Notes: generated by a model not told the origin, from the letters alone. DNA of 64,000 nt from UBA6522 sp965262365 (GCA_965262365.1 OZ253541.1:1302001-1366000); one strand, 5' to 3'; shown: positions 7,907 through 17,743, counted from the first letter of the stretch. Program-made: numbers and translations.

Positions 7907-9337
7907 TCACTGGTTGATAGCGTGGATCGCCCGGTTGTCGGCGGCCAGTGACGCCTCGTGGATGGCCTCGGTGAGCGTCGGATGGGCGTGGATCGTGCGC
8001 TGCAGGTCCTCACCCGAAGCGCAGAATTCCATCGCCAGTACCGCTTCGGCGATGAGTTCGCCGGCGACGGGCCCGACGATGTGAACGCCGAGCAATTCGT
8101 CGTCTTCTTTCGCGCAGAGCAACTTGACCAGGCCTGCCGTCTGTTCCATGCCCTTGGCACGCCCATTGGCCGCGAACGGAAACGAACCGACCTTGTAGCC
8201 GATGCCGTTCGACCGGAGCTGGGCCTCGGTCTGTCCCACCCACGCGATTTCCGGTGCGGTATAGATCACCGATGGGATGGCATCGTAGTTGACTTCGGCG
8301 ATCTTGCCGGCAATTAGATCGGCCACCATGATGCCCTCTTCGGAACCCTTGTGAGCCAGCATGGGGCCGCGCACGACGTCGCCCACGGCCCAGACGCCGG
8401 GCTCCGTGGTCCGGCACTGCTCGTCCACCTTGACGAAACCCCTCTCGTCCAGTTCCACGCCGGAGCCGTCGCCCAGCAGGCCTGCAGTGAATGGCCGCCG
8501 CCCGACGCAGACGATGAGTTTGTCCACTTCGAGCCGTTGATCCTCACCGCCGTGCCGGAACTGCACTTCTACCGCGCCGTCGGTCACCGCGGCACTTTGC
8601 ACACTGGCCCCGAGCCGGATGTCGAGACCCTGACGCCGAAAGTGCCGGAGCGCGTCCTTGGCTATCTGTTCGTCAGCCATGTAGAGGAACTCTTCCAGCG
8701 CCTCCAGGATCACGACCCTGGCCCCCAGCCGCTGCCATACGCTGCCCAACTCAAGCCCGACGACACCCGCGCCCACCACGCCCAGACGCTCCGGCACCGA
8801 TTCGAATTCGAGGGCTCCCCACGAATCGACAATGTGTTCGCCCTCAAACGGCGCCACGGATAGTTCCACGGGCGTCGAGCCGGTGGCGATAACGACGTGC
8901 CCCGCTGACAATTCGGAGACGTTGCCGTCGGGATCGGTGACTTCCACACGACCGCCCCCGAGCAGCCGCCCATGCCCGCGAACCCCTGTAACCCCGTTGG
9001 ACTTGAACAACGCCTCGATTCCCCGGGTGAGCTGTCTGACAATTCGAGCCTTGCGCGTCTGCATGATACCGATATCGACGCTCAGTTCACCCACGGAGAT
9101 GCCATGGGACTTGAACTCCGAGGCGGCGCGATGGTACAGCTCGGAAGACTCCAACAGCGCCTTCGACGGGATACAGCCGGCGTTCAGGCACGTGCCTCCG
9201 AATGCGCGGCTGCCATCGAGGTTGCGCCACTCGTCCACGCAGACGACTTGCAGCTCGTTCTGCGCCGCGCGAATGGCCGCGGGATAACCCGCCGGTCCGC
9301 CGCCGATCACGGCGACATCGTAGCTCTGTTCGGTCAT
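7907..9337 (-). CDS. lpd: Dihydrolipoyl dehydrogenase (E3)
   Basis: FAD enzyme that reoxidises the lipoyl groups of 2-oxo-acid dehydrogenases. The product has 476 residues. MTEQSYDVAVIGGGPAGYPAA is the FAD-binding start; GGTCLNAGCIPSKALL has the redox-active disulfide; GVVGAGVVGLELGSVWQRLG is the NAD-binding motif; and HAHPTLTEAIHEA near the C-terminus has the active-site His/Glu pair. The open frame extends far upstream, but the start at 9337 is fixed by the FAD-binding N-terminus and lies five bases after sucB ends. It is the only E3 gene in the window, so it may also serve the second complex at 38238-41548. Confidence 0.97.
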   Translation of the reverse strand: MTEQSYDVAVIGGGPAGYPAAIRAAQNELQVVCVDEWRNLDGSRAFGGTCLNAGCIPSKALLESSELYHRAASEFKSHGISVGELSVDIGIMQTRKARIVRQLTRGIEALFKSNGVTGVRGHGRLLGGGRVEVTDPDGNVSELSAGHVVIATGSTPVELSVAPFEGEHIVDSWGALEFESVPERLGVVGAGVVGLELGSVWQRLGARVVILEALEEFLYMADEQIAKDALRHFRRQGLDIRLGASVQSAAVTDGAVEVQFRHGGEDQRLEVDKLIVCVGRRPFTAGLLGDGSGVELDERGFVKVDEQCRTTEPGVWAVGDVVRGPMLAHKGSEEGIMVADLIAGKIAEVNYDAIPSVIYTAPEIAWVGQTEAQLRSNGIGYKVGSFPFAANGRAKGMEQTAGLVKLLCAKEDDELLGVHIVGPVAGELIAEAVLAMEFCASGEDLQRTIHAHPTLTEAIHEASLAADNRAIHAINQ

Positions 9338-9342
9338 GGGTA

Positions 9343-10728
9343 TTACACCTGCAAGAGAAGCCGCGCAGGATCCTCCAAAAGGTCCTTGATGGCAACCAGA
9401 AACTGCACCGCTTCCCTGCCATCCACGATGCGGTGATCGTAAGTCAGCGCCAGGTACATCATCGGACGGATCTCGATCTCTCCGCCCACAACCACCGGAC
9501 GCTGCTCGATCGAATGTATCCCGAGGATGCCGCTCTGGGGCGGATTGATGATGGGTGTGGACATCATCGAGCCGAAGATGCCGCCGTTGGTCAGGGTAAA
9601 GGTACCCCCGGTCAGATCGTCCATGCCGAGACCGCCGCTGCGCGCACGGGTGCCGAAATCCACAATGGATGTTTCTATGTCCGCATAGCTCATCTGTTCG
9701 GCATTGCGGAGGATGGGCACCACCAGCCCCCGCTCGGTGGACACCGCCACGCCGATGTCGAAGTACTCGTGGTAGATGATGTCGCTCCCGTCCACCGATG
9801 CGTTCAAAACGGGGAAACGCCGCAGCGCCTCGATGCACGCCTTGATGAAGAACGACATGAAACCCAGCTTTACCTCGTGCTCGCGCTGAAACAAATCGCC
9901 GTAGCGGGTCCGCGCGGCCAGGACGGTGCTCATGTCGACTTCGTTGAAGGTCGTGAGCATCGCCGCGGTATGCTGTGCTTCTACCAGCCTTTCGGCGATT
10001 TTTGCGCGCAGTCTGGTCATGCGGACGCGCTGTTCACCACGGTGGCCGGTGGGGGCGACTGGTGCGCTCTGAATGCTCTGCGTGCTGGGTATGCTCTCAG
10101 TTCTGGGTGTGCTCTCGGTGCTCCGTGTGCTCTCAGTGCTCGGTGTGCGCGGCGCGGTCCGTGCTACTGGCGCCCCTTGCGCCTGCGCCAGAGCGTCATT
10201 TTTCTGCCTGCCAGTGGTGGCGGAACCCCGGGCGATGTAGTCGAGCACATCGGATTTCGTGATTCTCCCGCCGCGGCCCGTGCCCCTGACCGCGTTGGAG
10301 TCAACCTGGTGTTCGCGCATCAACCGCCGAACTGCGGGGCCGGCCCGTTCCAGTGCTTCGTTATCGGCTGCCGTCGGGGTTGAATCCCGTACCGTGGCGA
10401 CTTCTGGAACGGCTGTCGCCTCAACTTCCGGGGCCGCTGGGTCAAACGCTGCCACCTCGCCTTCCTGCTCCGCGGAAGCCCTGGATACTTCCCCTGGCTC
10501 CAACAGCGCCAACACCTCACCTGCCGTCACCGTAGCGCCGTCGGCCACACGGACTTCCCGCAGAATCCCGTCGCTCGGCGAAGGCACTTCCAGCACAACC
10601 TTGTCCGTTTCCAGTTCAACCAGCTTTTCATCCCTGCGCACCGAGTCGCCAGGCGAGTGGTGCCAGTTCACCAACGTGGCGTCGCTCACCGACTCCGGCA
10701 GTTGCGGAACCCTGATTTCGATCGTCAC
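9343..10728 (-). CDS. sucB: Dihydrolipoyllysine succinyltransferase, E2 of 2-oxoglutarate dehydrogenase
   Basis: Core of the 2-oxoglutarate dehydrogenase complex. The 461 residues comprise: a lipoyl domain with the modified lysine in LETDKVVLEV (about residue 43); a linker; an E3-binding domain (VRRLMREHQVDSNAVRGTGR); a second flexible linker built of four six-residue repeats of the TPSTES/TRSTES type (DNA repeats at 10075-10146); and a catalytic domain ending with TYDHRIVDGREAVQFL, where His and Asp are catalytic. The GTG start at 10728 overlaps the sucA stop, which indicates coupling. Confidence 0.97.
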   Translation of the reverse strand: MTIEIRVPQLPESVSDATLVNWHHSPGDSVRRDEKLVELETDKVVLEVPSPSDGILREVRVADGATVTAGEVLALLEPGEVSRASAEQEGEVAAFDPAAPEVEATAVPEVATVRDSTPTAADNEALERAGPAVRRLMREHQVDSNAVRGTGRGGRITKSDVLDYIARGSATTGRQKNDALAQAQGAPVARTAPRTPSTESTRSTESTPRTESIPSTQSIQSAPVAPTGHRGEQRVRMTRLRAKIAERLVEAQHTAAMLTTFNEVDMSTVLAARTRYGDLFQREHEVKLGFMSFFIKACIEALRRFPVLNASVDGSDIIYHEYFDIGVAVSTERGLVVPILRNAEQMSYADIETSIVDFGTRARSGGLGMDDLTGGTFTLTNGGIFGSMMSTPIINPPQSGILGIHSIEQRPVVVGGEIEIRPMMYLALTYDHRIVDGREAVQFLVAIKDLLEDPARLLLQV

Positions 10729-13580
10729 GTCCCTACCTTCTCCACTACTTTCTTAGATTCAATCGATAACGCATTGGACAATAGCGTTTTTTGCTTTAGA
10801 GCATGAAGTCCGAAAATTCCCGATGCAGGCGCCGCAGCATCAGGTCGACCAGCGTACGACAGGTAGTGCTCTTCCGTCAGCGGGGCCTGCAGGCGATGAC
10901 GAATCTGGTACCAGGCACCCTGGTTCTGGGGCTCCTCCTGGCACCACACGATGTCCGAAACGTGCGCGTACCGCTCGATGGTTGCGGCGTACTCCTGGAC
11001 GGGGAACGGATAGAGTTCTTCCAGCCGAATGATGGCCATGTCTTCGATGCCATGCTCGCTGCGCAGTTCCGCCAGATCGTAGAACACCCTGCCGCTGCAA
11101 AATATCAGCCGCCGAACGTCCTCCGGCGGTACGGTTTCGTCGCCAATCAGGGGGTTGAAGCTGCCTTCGGTTATTTCGGTCAACGATGACACCGAGGACC
11201 GATGGCGCAGCAGGCTCTTGGGTGTCATCACGATCAGCGGTTTGCGGGTCGGCCGCAGCGCCTGCCGGCACAGCATGTGAAACATCTGAGCGGGCGTCGA
11301 CGGTACGCATACCTGCATATTGTGTTCCGCGCACAATTGCAGAAAACGCTCCAGGCGCGCGGACGAATGTTCCGGACCCTGGCCTTCGTAACCGTGCGGG
11401 AGGAACAGCGTCAGCCCGGACAGTCGCCCCCACTTGGATTCGCCGGAACTGATGAACTGGTCGATCACCACCTGGGCACCGTTGGCGAAGTCGCCGAATT
11501 GCGCCTCCCAGATCACCAGGCAATCGGGCGATGCGGTGCTGTAGCCGTATTCGAAGCCCAGCACAGCTTCTTCCGAGAGCAACGAGTCGCCCACCGTGAA
11601 GTCACCGGTGCGGTGCGTGACGTGTTCAAGCGGCACGAACACGTCCCCGTCCGCCTGGTTGACGAAGGATGCATGTCGGTGAAAGAACGTCCCTCGCCGG
11701 CTGTCCTGTCCGATGAGCCGAACATTCAAGCCGGCGTCGACGATGCTCCCGTACGCCAGGCTCTCGGCGAATCCCCAATCCAGATTCAAATCCCCCGCCG
11801 CCATCCTGACCCGATCCGAAACGATACGCTGGACTCGAGGATGAAGCTTCCATCCCTTGGGCACCGTATTGATCAATGCGCCCAGGCGCCGCAATTCGCT
11901 CAACGAGATGCGCGTATCCACGGCGGCGCCCAGGGTGCCCCGAAAGCGTCCCCAGTCAATGGTGAATTCGTTGCCGATCATGCCCAGGCAGTCTTCATTC
12001 GGGCTGCGTCCTGCGTCCAGGCACGCCTGGTAGTCGTCCTCCATCGACCGAGGTTCCGACTCACTCAAGTCGCCTCGCGTCAGCAGCTTGTTTCCATAGA
12101 GCGACCGTGTGGTGGGGTGCTTCCTGATCTTGTTGTACATCACCGGCTGGGTGACGGCGGGTTCGTCGGCCTCGTTGTGCCCAAGGCGCCGATAGCAGAC
12201 CAGATCGATCACCACGTCCTTGTGAAAGGCCTGACGGTAACGCAGCGCCAGCCGGATTGCGGCGACGGCGGCTTCCGGATCGTCTCCATTGACGTGGAAG
12301 ACCGGCGCTTCGACCATTTTTGCCACGTCGGAGCAATAGGGCGTCGAGCGGGCATCGTGCAGGTCGTTGATGGTAAAGCCGATCTGGTTATTGACGACGA
12401 TATGGATGGTTCCGCCGGTGTGGAAGTGCCTCGTCTGCGACATCTGAAAGGTTTCCGCCACGACACCCTGACCGGCGAAGGCGGCATCGCCGTGAATCAG
12501 TACCGGGAGAACCTGGTTACCCTGAATATCGCCGCGCCGATCCTGGCGCGCCCGAACGGATCCCTCCACGACGGAATCGACGATTTCCAGGTGGGACGGA
12601 TTGAAGGCGAGCACCACGTGGACGTTGTTGCCGAGTGTGCGCACATCGGCGGAAAAACCCATGTGGTATTTTACGTCACCGGAGCCTCGGATATTGCTGA
12701 GATCGCGGTCGACGGCAAACTCCGAGAACAGTTCCTGGGGCGCCTTGCCGAGAACATTGACCAGGACATTGAGCCGTCCTCGGTGCGGCATCCCGATCAC
12801 GACCTCCTGGACCCCCCTTTCCCCGGCCGTTCGGATCAGGTCGTCAAGGATTGGAATCAGCGTTTCACCGCCTTCCAGCGAGAACCGCTTCTGCCCCACA
12901 AACTTGGTGTTGAGGTAGCGTTCGAGTCCTGCCGCGCGGTTCAGGCTGGCGTACACCCGACGACGTTCATCGCGGCTCAGGCCGCTGCCGGCCCGGTCCT
13001 CTTCAAATCGCTGGCGCAGCCAGAGTCTTTCCCGGGCTCGGGAAATGTGGGCGAATTCCATGGCAATCCGGCCGCAATAGACCCGCTTCAGCACGCCCAG
13101 GATATCCCGGAGCTTCATGCGCTCGTTGCCGGTCCCGGCGAGCCCGCCGGTAAAGTATTCGGCGTCCAGATCAGTTTCTTCGATGCCGAGAAAATCCAGT
13201 TTCAGGACAGCGGGCGTGGACCGCTGCCACAGTCCCAGGGGATCCAGATCCGCGATCTGGTGTCCCCGCAGACTGTAGACCTGTATGAGCCGTGACACCG
13301 CGGCCTGCTTTTCGCTGGCCTGCTCGGTGGGCGGACTCCCCTCCCAGCCGATCCCGGCAGCGACGGCGAGCGACTGCTGTGGCCTCTCGCGCACAGCGCG
13401 GATGATCGGGCGGTGTGGCACATCGCGCTGCGTGTCGCCGAACCCGTTGAAATAACGCCGCCATTCCGCCGAAACGCTGCCCGGGTCATGCAGAAAGGAT
13501 TCGTAAAGCGCTTCTACGTAGGGCGCATTGGACCCGTGGATGGGCGATGATTCGTATTGTCGTTCAAGAACGGCGCTCAT
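10725..13580 (-). CDS. sucA: 2-oxoglutarate dehydrogenase E1 component
   Basis: Thiamine-diphosphate enzyme of the TCA cycle, 951 residues and full length. Typical features are the N-terminal YVEALYESFLHDPGSVSAEWRRYF region, IGMPHRGRLNVLVNVLGK, HGDAAFAGQGVVAE, RLGHNEADEPAVTQP and the C-terminal LIVMTPKSLLRH and WCQEEPQNQGAW. First gene of sucA-sucB-lpd, all minus strand with overlaps or tiny gaps. Long open frames on the opposite strand (one of about 700 codons) are shadows of its codon bias. Confidence 0.98.
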   Translation of the reverse strand: MSAVLERQYESSPIHGSNAPYVEALYESFLHDPGSVSAEWRRYFNGFGDTQRDVPHRPIIRAVRERPQQSLAVAAGIGWEGSPPTEQASEKQAAVSRLIQVYSLRGHQIADLDPLGLWQRSTPAVLKLDFLGIEETDLDAEYFTGGLAGTGNERMKLRDILGVLKRVYCGRIAMEFAHISRARERLWLRQRFEEDRAGSGLSRDERRRVYASLNRAAGLERYLNTKFVGQKRFSLEGGETLIPILDDLIRTAGERGVQEVVIGMPHRGRLNVLVNVLGKAPQELFSEFAVDRDLSNIRGSGDVKYHMGFSADVRTLGNNVHVVLAFNPSHLEIVDSVVEGSVRARQDRRGDIQGNQVLPVLIHGDAAFAGQGVVAETFQMSQTRHFHTGGTIHIVVNNQIGFTINDLHDARSTPYCSDVAKMVEAPVFHVNGDDPEAAVAAIRLALRYRQAFHKDVVIDLVCYRRLGHNEADEPAVTQPVMYNKIRKHPTTRSLYGNKLLTRGDLSESEPRSMEDDYQACLDAGRSPNEDCLGMIGNEFTIDWGRFRGTLGAAVDTRISLSELRRLGALINTVPKGWKLHPRVQRIVSDRVRMAAGDLNLDWGFAESLAYGSIVDAGLNVRLIGQDSRRGTFFHRHASFVNQADGDVFVPLEHVTHRTGDFTVGDSLLSEEAVLGFEYGYSTASPDCLVIWEAQFGDFANGAQVVIDQFISSGESKWGRLSGLTLFLPHGYEGQGPEHSSARLERFLQLCAEHNMQVCVPSTPAQMFHMLCRQALRPTRKPLIVMTPKSLLRHRSSVSSLTEITEGSFNPLIGDETVPPEDVRRLIFCSGRVFYDLAELRSEHGIEDMAIIRLEELYPFPVQEYAATIERYAHVSDIVWCQEEPQNQGAWYQIRHRLQAPLTEEHYLSYAGRPDAAAPASGIFGLHALKQKTLLSNALSIESKKVVEKVGT

Positions 13581-13640
13581 GTTGATCGCTTTTCAGGGTG
13601 GCTGGCGTAGTGTAGCTAAAACGCCGTCCTAAAATGCGGT

Positions 13641-14225
13641 CTATTGTGTCGCTGCGGGCTGGTTCTCGGCCGTTTCGCGCAGCAGGTAGGCCAGCAGGTC
13701 GGTACGATCGGAAAGGGAGTAAATGCCGGCGAAGACCATCAGGTTGCCGGGCACGAAATCGTCGGGCCTGGCAAGCCACTCATCCAGTTCCGCCGGAGTC
13801 CAGACGATTCCCGCCTCCTGTAGCGCATCGGAATATTGGAAATCGGGGGCACTCGCGGCCGGCCGGCCGAATATCCCGTAAAGGTTGGGACCAATCATGT
13901 GCGCCTCCCCCGGGCCCATCGTGTGGCACACGATGCAGGCGTAACTCAACAGTTCGCCACGCTCAAAGTCCGCATCGGCAAACCGCGCCTCAGTCAGGTA
14001 GCTGGCCCCGATCGAACTCGATGCGTTGGTCTCCGAGCCCTCCCCGGGGAGTAAGTCGGGTTCACCGAGTGCGGAGCCACGTGTACTGCCCGCGCCCTCC
14101 CCTGGCGCATCGCAGGCGGCGATCATAAACACCATGACGAGCGCCGACAGAAGTTCAGCGTGTGGTCTCGCACCTCGCCCAAGGGACCATTTCCGGACGT
14201 GGCTTGCCATGTATCCCGGCGTCAT
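13641..14225 (-). CDS. Membrane-anchored c-type cytochrome
   Basis: About 194 residues with one haem site CIVCHTMGPGEAHMIGPNLYGIFGR (CXXCH, then Pro-Asn-Leu-Tyr as in class I cytochromes), and a likely distal Met in GNLMVFAGIYS. The N-terminus has a hydrophobic segment ending in a lipobox-like MIAAC, followed by an acidic Ser/Gly-rich linker, so it is probably a lipoprotein facing the periplasm. Starts at 14225 or 14210 are both possible. It follows no respiratory-complex genes, so its redox partner is unknown. Confidence 0.88.
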   Translation of the reverse strand: MTPGYMASHVRKWSLGRGARPHAELLSALVMVFMIAACDAPGEGAGSTRGSALGEPDLLPGEGSETNASSSIGASYLTEARFADADFERGELLSYACIVCHTMGPGEAHMIGPNLYGIFGRPAASAPDFQYSDALQEAGIVWTPAELDEWLARPDDFVPGNLMVFAGIYSLSDRTDLLAYLLRETAENQPAATQ

Positions 14226-14255
14226 GGGGCGCAAAGCATAGTCCAAGCGACCCGC

Positions 14256-15248
14256 TCAGAAGGTCCAGCCGAGATTGATATGGATGCCGAAGTCGGGCGC
14301 TGACTTGACGATCAGATCCTCGCTGAATGCAAACGTCAGGGTTCGACCGGAATCCGATTTCCACCAGCCCCCAACGCTGGCCTGGACAGCGCTTGACCCC
14401 AGCTCGTCCAGTGCACTGGAAAAGTAGTTTGAATGGGCATCGAGCTGCGCCTTGAACCCGACCCGCCTCAGCGGCTGCCAACCGGCACCGAACACGCCGA
14501 ATGCGACCCAATTCCGGCTGCGCAGGGAAAACACGTCCGATTCGCCGAGCCGTACCGCGCCAACCCCCCAGTAGATGCCCGCCGGTGCGCCGCCGATCAT
14601 TCGGGGTTGGCGGCTGAGAATGCTGAAAGCCAGGTCCGTTGCGCCGCTCCCCGTCAGTGTGCCGCGGTCTCCGGTAGGTGCCTTCAAGGTCGCCTTGAGC
14701 GTGGTGCCTCCTTCAGCTCCGAATGTTCGCGACAGACCGAACTGCACATCGCCAATGCCATGACTGGCCTCATCGAACAAGTAGCGGCGCTGTCCGCCCG
14801 TCTTGTACAGATATAGCAGTTCGTCTTCGCCCCGACGGTTGCGGTTCCCATCCGGCAGGTTGGTCAACCCGTGCCAGGCGTCGACAGCGTCATCCAGGAA
14901 TCCGCCCGAGTGTCGATACCACGGTACGTCTACGCTCACAGTCCAAAGTTCGCCGATACGGCGCCGATAGAGCAGGTTCAGTCGCCAGGTCTCCCCGTCG
15001 ATGAGCAGTTCCTCGTGACCATTCCCCGCAAGCACGTAGTGGTTTCCAACCGCTGTGGTAACTCCAAACTCGTTGTGTGCGTCACTAATGCGCCCATCCC
15101 AAGTCGGCACCGCGAAAACCGCCACCTGAGGGCTCAAATTGGGGATGTCGAAGGGCGAGACTTCTTCAGCGCCCGTCACGCTGCCATGAGGCAACCATCC
15201 CAGGCCGCCGATTGCCGCCACCGCAGCCGCCGCAACATTCATCCGCAT
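14256..15248 (-). CDS. DUF3187-like outer-membrane beta-barrel protein
   Basis: A 330-residue protein beginning MRMNVAAAAVAAIGGLGWLPHGSVTG (signal peptide). The rest is beta-rich, with alternating hydrophobic residues and motifs seen in DUF3187 proteins (HYVLAGNGHEELLIDGETWRL, VSVDVPWYRHSGGFLDDAVDAWHGLTNLP, GDVQFGLSRTFG). It ends in an aromatic residue (LGWTF), as barrels usually do. Function is unknown. The start at 15248 overlaps the preceding gene's region closely, suggesting cotranscription. Confidence 0.75.
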   Translation of the reverse strand: MRMNVAAAAVAAIGGLGWLPHGSVTGAEEVSPFDIPNLSPQVAVFAVPTWDGRISDAHNEFGVTTAVGNHYVLAGNGHEELLIDGETWRLNLLYRRRIGELWTVSVDVPWYRHSGGFLDDAVDAWHGLTNLPDGNRNRRGEDELLYLYKTGGQRRYLFDEASHGIGDVQFGLSRTFGAEGGTTLKATLKAPTGDRGTLTGSGATDLAFSILSRQPRMIGGAPAGIYWGVGAVRLGESDVFSLRSRNWVAFGVFGAGWQPLRRVGFKAQLDAHSNYFSSALDELGSSAVQASVGGWWKSDSGRTLTFAFSEDLIVKSAPDFGIHINLGWTF

Positions 15249-15253
15249 CGGTT

Positions 15254-15646
15254 TCAGGCCCCGGTGTGCCGTTGTTTGGCCGGCATCAACGAGTGCAACG
15301 TACCATCCGGGCCAATATACAGCGTGGTCGCCGAGGTCAGCCCGGCCAGGGCGAGCCAACCGATGACCGCGGCGAAGGCGTTTCCTATCGCAACACCCTC
15401 GAACGAAACCGCCAATATGCCCAGCACAACCGCATTAATTGCGAGCGACAGGCCCGCGACTGTCCCCAACCGCAGCGGCAACAGGTAGAAGACAATCACC
15501 GTACGCGCCAGGCCGTTGCTCAGCCCCACGGCCAGCGCGCCGATCAACCAGGCGCCTCCTCCCTGGATGCTGATGCCCGGTACGGAGATGACGACCAACC
15601 ACAGCGAAAAAACGCTGCACATGGCTCTGATGACGTATCCCTTCAT
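15254..15646 (-). CDS. Small four-helix membrane protein (YvlD/phage holin IV-like)
   Basis: About 130 residues, MKGYVIRAMCSVFSLWLVV at the start. Four predicted membrane helices: about 5-25, 32-52 with PLRLG after it, 63-83 (TVAGLSLAINAVVLGILAV) and 92-112. The PGISIQGGGAWLIGALAVGLSNGLARTV stretch resembles the YvlD/phage-holin superfamily IV signature (GI-x-x-x-G-x-x-A-L-x-x-G-x-x-N). No function can be assigned. It lies just upstream of the DUF3187-like gene on the same strand and divergent from the DUF1643 gene. Confidence 0.6.
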   Translation of the reverse strand: MKGYVIRAMCSVFSLWLVVISVPGISIQGGGAWLIGALAVGLSNGLARTVIVFYLLPLRLGTVAGLSLAINAVVLGILAVSFEGVAIGNAFAAVIGWLALAGLTSATTLYIGPDGTLHSLMPAKQRHTGA

Positions 15647-15712
15647 GCCCTCTCTTGCTCGTGACCGTTGGTTCAAATGGTACCGTACGGCACATGCAAA
15701 CTTTATGAACGA

Positions 15713-16279
15713 ATGAAGGCCGCTTCAACAAGAATGATCCGCAGCGACGCAGTCTTTTCCGACTGCGGACGCTACCGCTATTCGCTCGTAAGGATATGGG
15801 ACCTTGAGAGGCCGATCCTGCCCTGGGTGCTATTGAACGGTTCCTCCGCAGGTTCGGTGCGCAATGATCCTACGGTGACCCGAGTAATCGGCTTCACCCG
15901 GCGGTGGGAGTTTGGCGGACTCCGGCTCGTCAACGCGTACGCCGGCGTTGCCACGAAACCCCGCGACCTGTTCGCGATGGACGATAGCGTCGGCCCCCGA
16001 AATCGACACTACGTCCGGAAGGCGATTTGCGACGCCCATCGGCACGCCCGAAGCCTGACGGACGCACCGGAGTTGACGGTCATCGTGGCCTGGGGAAACC
16101 ACGGCGCACGCGGCGATCACGACCGGCGGGTGCTGGACTGGATATTGCGAACCGGCGCGCCGGTAAGGCTCCAGTGCCTCGGCTTGACCAGGCTGGGATG
16201 CCCCCTGCATCCGCTTTATCGCGCTGCAGAAACCCCGCGCGTCGACTACGTCGGCAGACAACTATCTCCGAAGAGTTGA
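15713..16279 (+). CDS. DUF1643 domain protein
   Basis: A 188-residue protein with the DUF1643 signature: RYRYSLVRIWD, then a core asparagine/serine segment (LLNGSSAGSVRNDPTVTRVIGFTRRW), GGLRLVNAYAGVATKPRDLF and DDSVGPRNRHYV, followed by IVAWGNHG. Family members are small proteins of unknown function found singly or in accessory regions. The start at 15713 avoids overlap with the divergent gene; an earlier in-frame ATG lies at 15668. No operon partner. Confidence 0.78.
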   Translation: MKAASTRMIRSDAVFSDCGRYRYSLVRIWDLERPILPWVLLNGSSAGSVRNDPTVTRVIGFTRRWEFGGLRLVNAYAGVATKPRDLFAMDDSVGPRNRHYVRKAICDAHRHARSLTDAPELTVIVAWGNHGARGDHDRRVLDWILRTGAPVRLQCLGLTRLGCPLHPLYRAAETPRVDYVGRQLSPKS

Positions 16280-16351
16280 AGGCACTGGATCTTTCGCACT
16301 GGTAATGTCTCACGGAGCCTGTAACATTGCGCTTTCTCGCTCGTGAGTGAC

Positions 16352-17743
16352 ATGCATTTCAAGACACTTACAGACTTGAGTTTCCGGCTCGCACCCGACG
16401 CGGCGCGCTGCCGGCGGTGGCTGCGCCCCGCGCTGCTCGCGCTGGTGTGCGTGGCCCTGTCGGCCTGCGAATCGGAAGGCGGCCGGGTACGCCCGCCCAG
16501 CACCGAGGTCAACGTCATTCATGTCGCCGGAAGCTTCGGCAGCCTTGAGTTCCGGCGGGTTGAGCGACTGGAGGGCACGCTCAACTATCGCTCTTCGTCA
16601 GTATTCACCTGGGATAGCGGCCCCTATACGTTCAATATCGACAGCACGCTCCCCGGTCTCGATACGCCGATACGACTGTACTCGTTTGACGCGGACCTGA
16701 CGGCGGGCAACAACTACAGCATCGTGCTCACCGAAGCCTTTGGCTGGCTCCACGAGTTGATCATCGAGGCACCCGAGAGCGAGCTTTCCGAGACCGAGGC
16801 GGAAATCATCATCGTCAATACGGCGGGTGGTCTTCAGGGTGCCGTGGACGTCTATATCGAGCCACCAGGCACGGTATTGGCGGCCGCAACGCCCAGAGGC
16901 GCCGTGGATTTTCTCGAATCGCTTCCGGTAGCGTCCATCGCACCCGGCGAGTACGAGTTAAGCGTCACCCAGGTCGGAAACCCCACCAGCGTGGTCATGG
17001 CTTCCGATGCATTTGAAATTGCGGCAAACGTACGCACGACGATTTCCATCATCAACGGGTTGACTGCGGCGTCACCAGTGGCCGCGCTGGCGAGCGGTGC
17101 CGGTATCGGTACCCCCCTCTCGGACAGGGAATTGCGCGCCGGACTGCGCGTACTCAACGCCATGACCAGCGGCGACCCGATTGACGTCACGGTCGACAAC
17201 AGTTTTTCGCCGCCGCTGATTCCAGGCGCGATGTTCGCTGAGCCCACCGACTACGCTCTGGTGGTCCCCGGGAACCACACGCTGCAAGTCACGCCGGCCG
17301 GCAACTCGGGCGTTATTGAAGTAGAAAATTCTTTCCTTGCTTTTCCGGGGCAACGCGGAACCTGGTTCGTTCGTGGCGACCCCGGTGCCTTGACGGCGAC
17401 ATATTCACCGGATAGTCAGCGGCTTATTCGCGACATCGCAGAGGTCGCGATCTACTATGGCGGGACAACGGTCAGCGGCGTTGACGTCTTCATCGCCGCG
17501 CCGGATACGGACCTGAACACGGTAGCGCCCACTGCTTCGCTGACCGAAACCTCGGCGGTCACCCGTCTGCTCATGGGTTTGGGTGGCTATACGATCACGG
17601 TGCGCGAATCCGGGAGCGAAAATGTTCTGGCCGGCCCAATGGCTGCCGGCATTGGTTTCGCGGGCAATTACGGGATTCTGGTCACCAACGGCGCGTCGGG
17701 TTCAGGTGTCGATATCACCCTGTTCGACGAGTTCAGCAACTAG
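16352..17743 (+). CDS. DUF4397-type repeat lipoprotein
   Basis: A 463-residue exported protein. A hydrophobic segment ends in a lipobox (LLALVCVALSACESEGG, about residues 30-45). At least three similar beta-sandwich repeats follow, each opening with a strand such as EAEIIIVNTAGGLQGAVDVYIEPPG, LRAGLRVLNAMTSGDPIDVTVDN and VAIYYGGTTVSGVDVFIAAPD. These match DUF4397 modules (V-x-V-x-N-A-x(n)-DVYV). It is probably tethered to the outer membrane. Function unknown; no neighbours on the same strand. A GTG at 16343 is an alternative start. Confidence 0.7.
   Translation: MHFKTLTDLSFRLAPDAARCRRWLRPALLALVCVALSACESEGGRVRPPSTEVNVIHVAGSFGSLEFRRVERLEGTLNYRSSSVFTWDSGPYTFNIDSTLPGLDTPIRLYSFDADLTAGNNYSIVLTEAFGWLHELIIEAPESELSETEAEIIIVNTAGGLQGAVDVYIEPPGTVLAAATPRGAVDFLESLPVASIAPGEYELSVTQVGNPTSVVMASDAFEIAANVRTTISIINGLTAASPVAALASGAGIGTPLSDRELRAGLRVLNAMTSGDPIDVTVDNSFSPPLIPGAMFAEPTDYALVVPGNHTLQVTPAGNSGVIEVENSFLAFPGQRGTWFVRGDPGALTATYSPDSQRLIRDIAEVAIYYGGTTVSGVDVFIAAPDTDLNTVAPTASLTETSAVTRLLMGLGGYTITVRESGSENVLAGPMAAGIGFAGNYGILVTNGASGSGVDITLFDEFSN

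Noticed and set aside
11202..13295. A 697-codon plus-strand open frame opposite sucA
   Set aside because: sucA is complete and conserved over this whole stretch; the antisense product resembles nothing.
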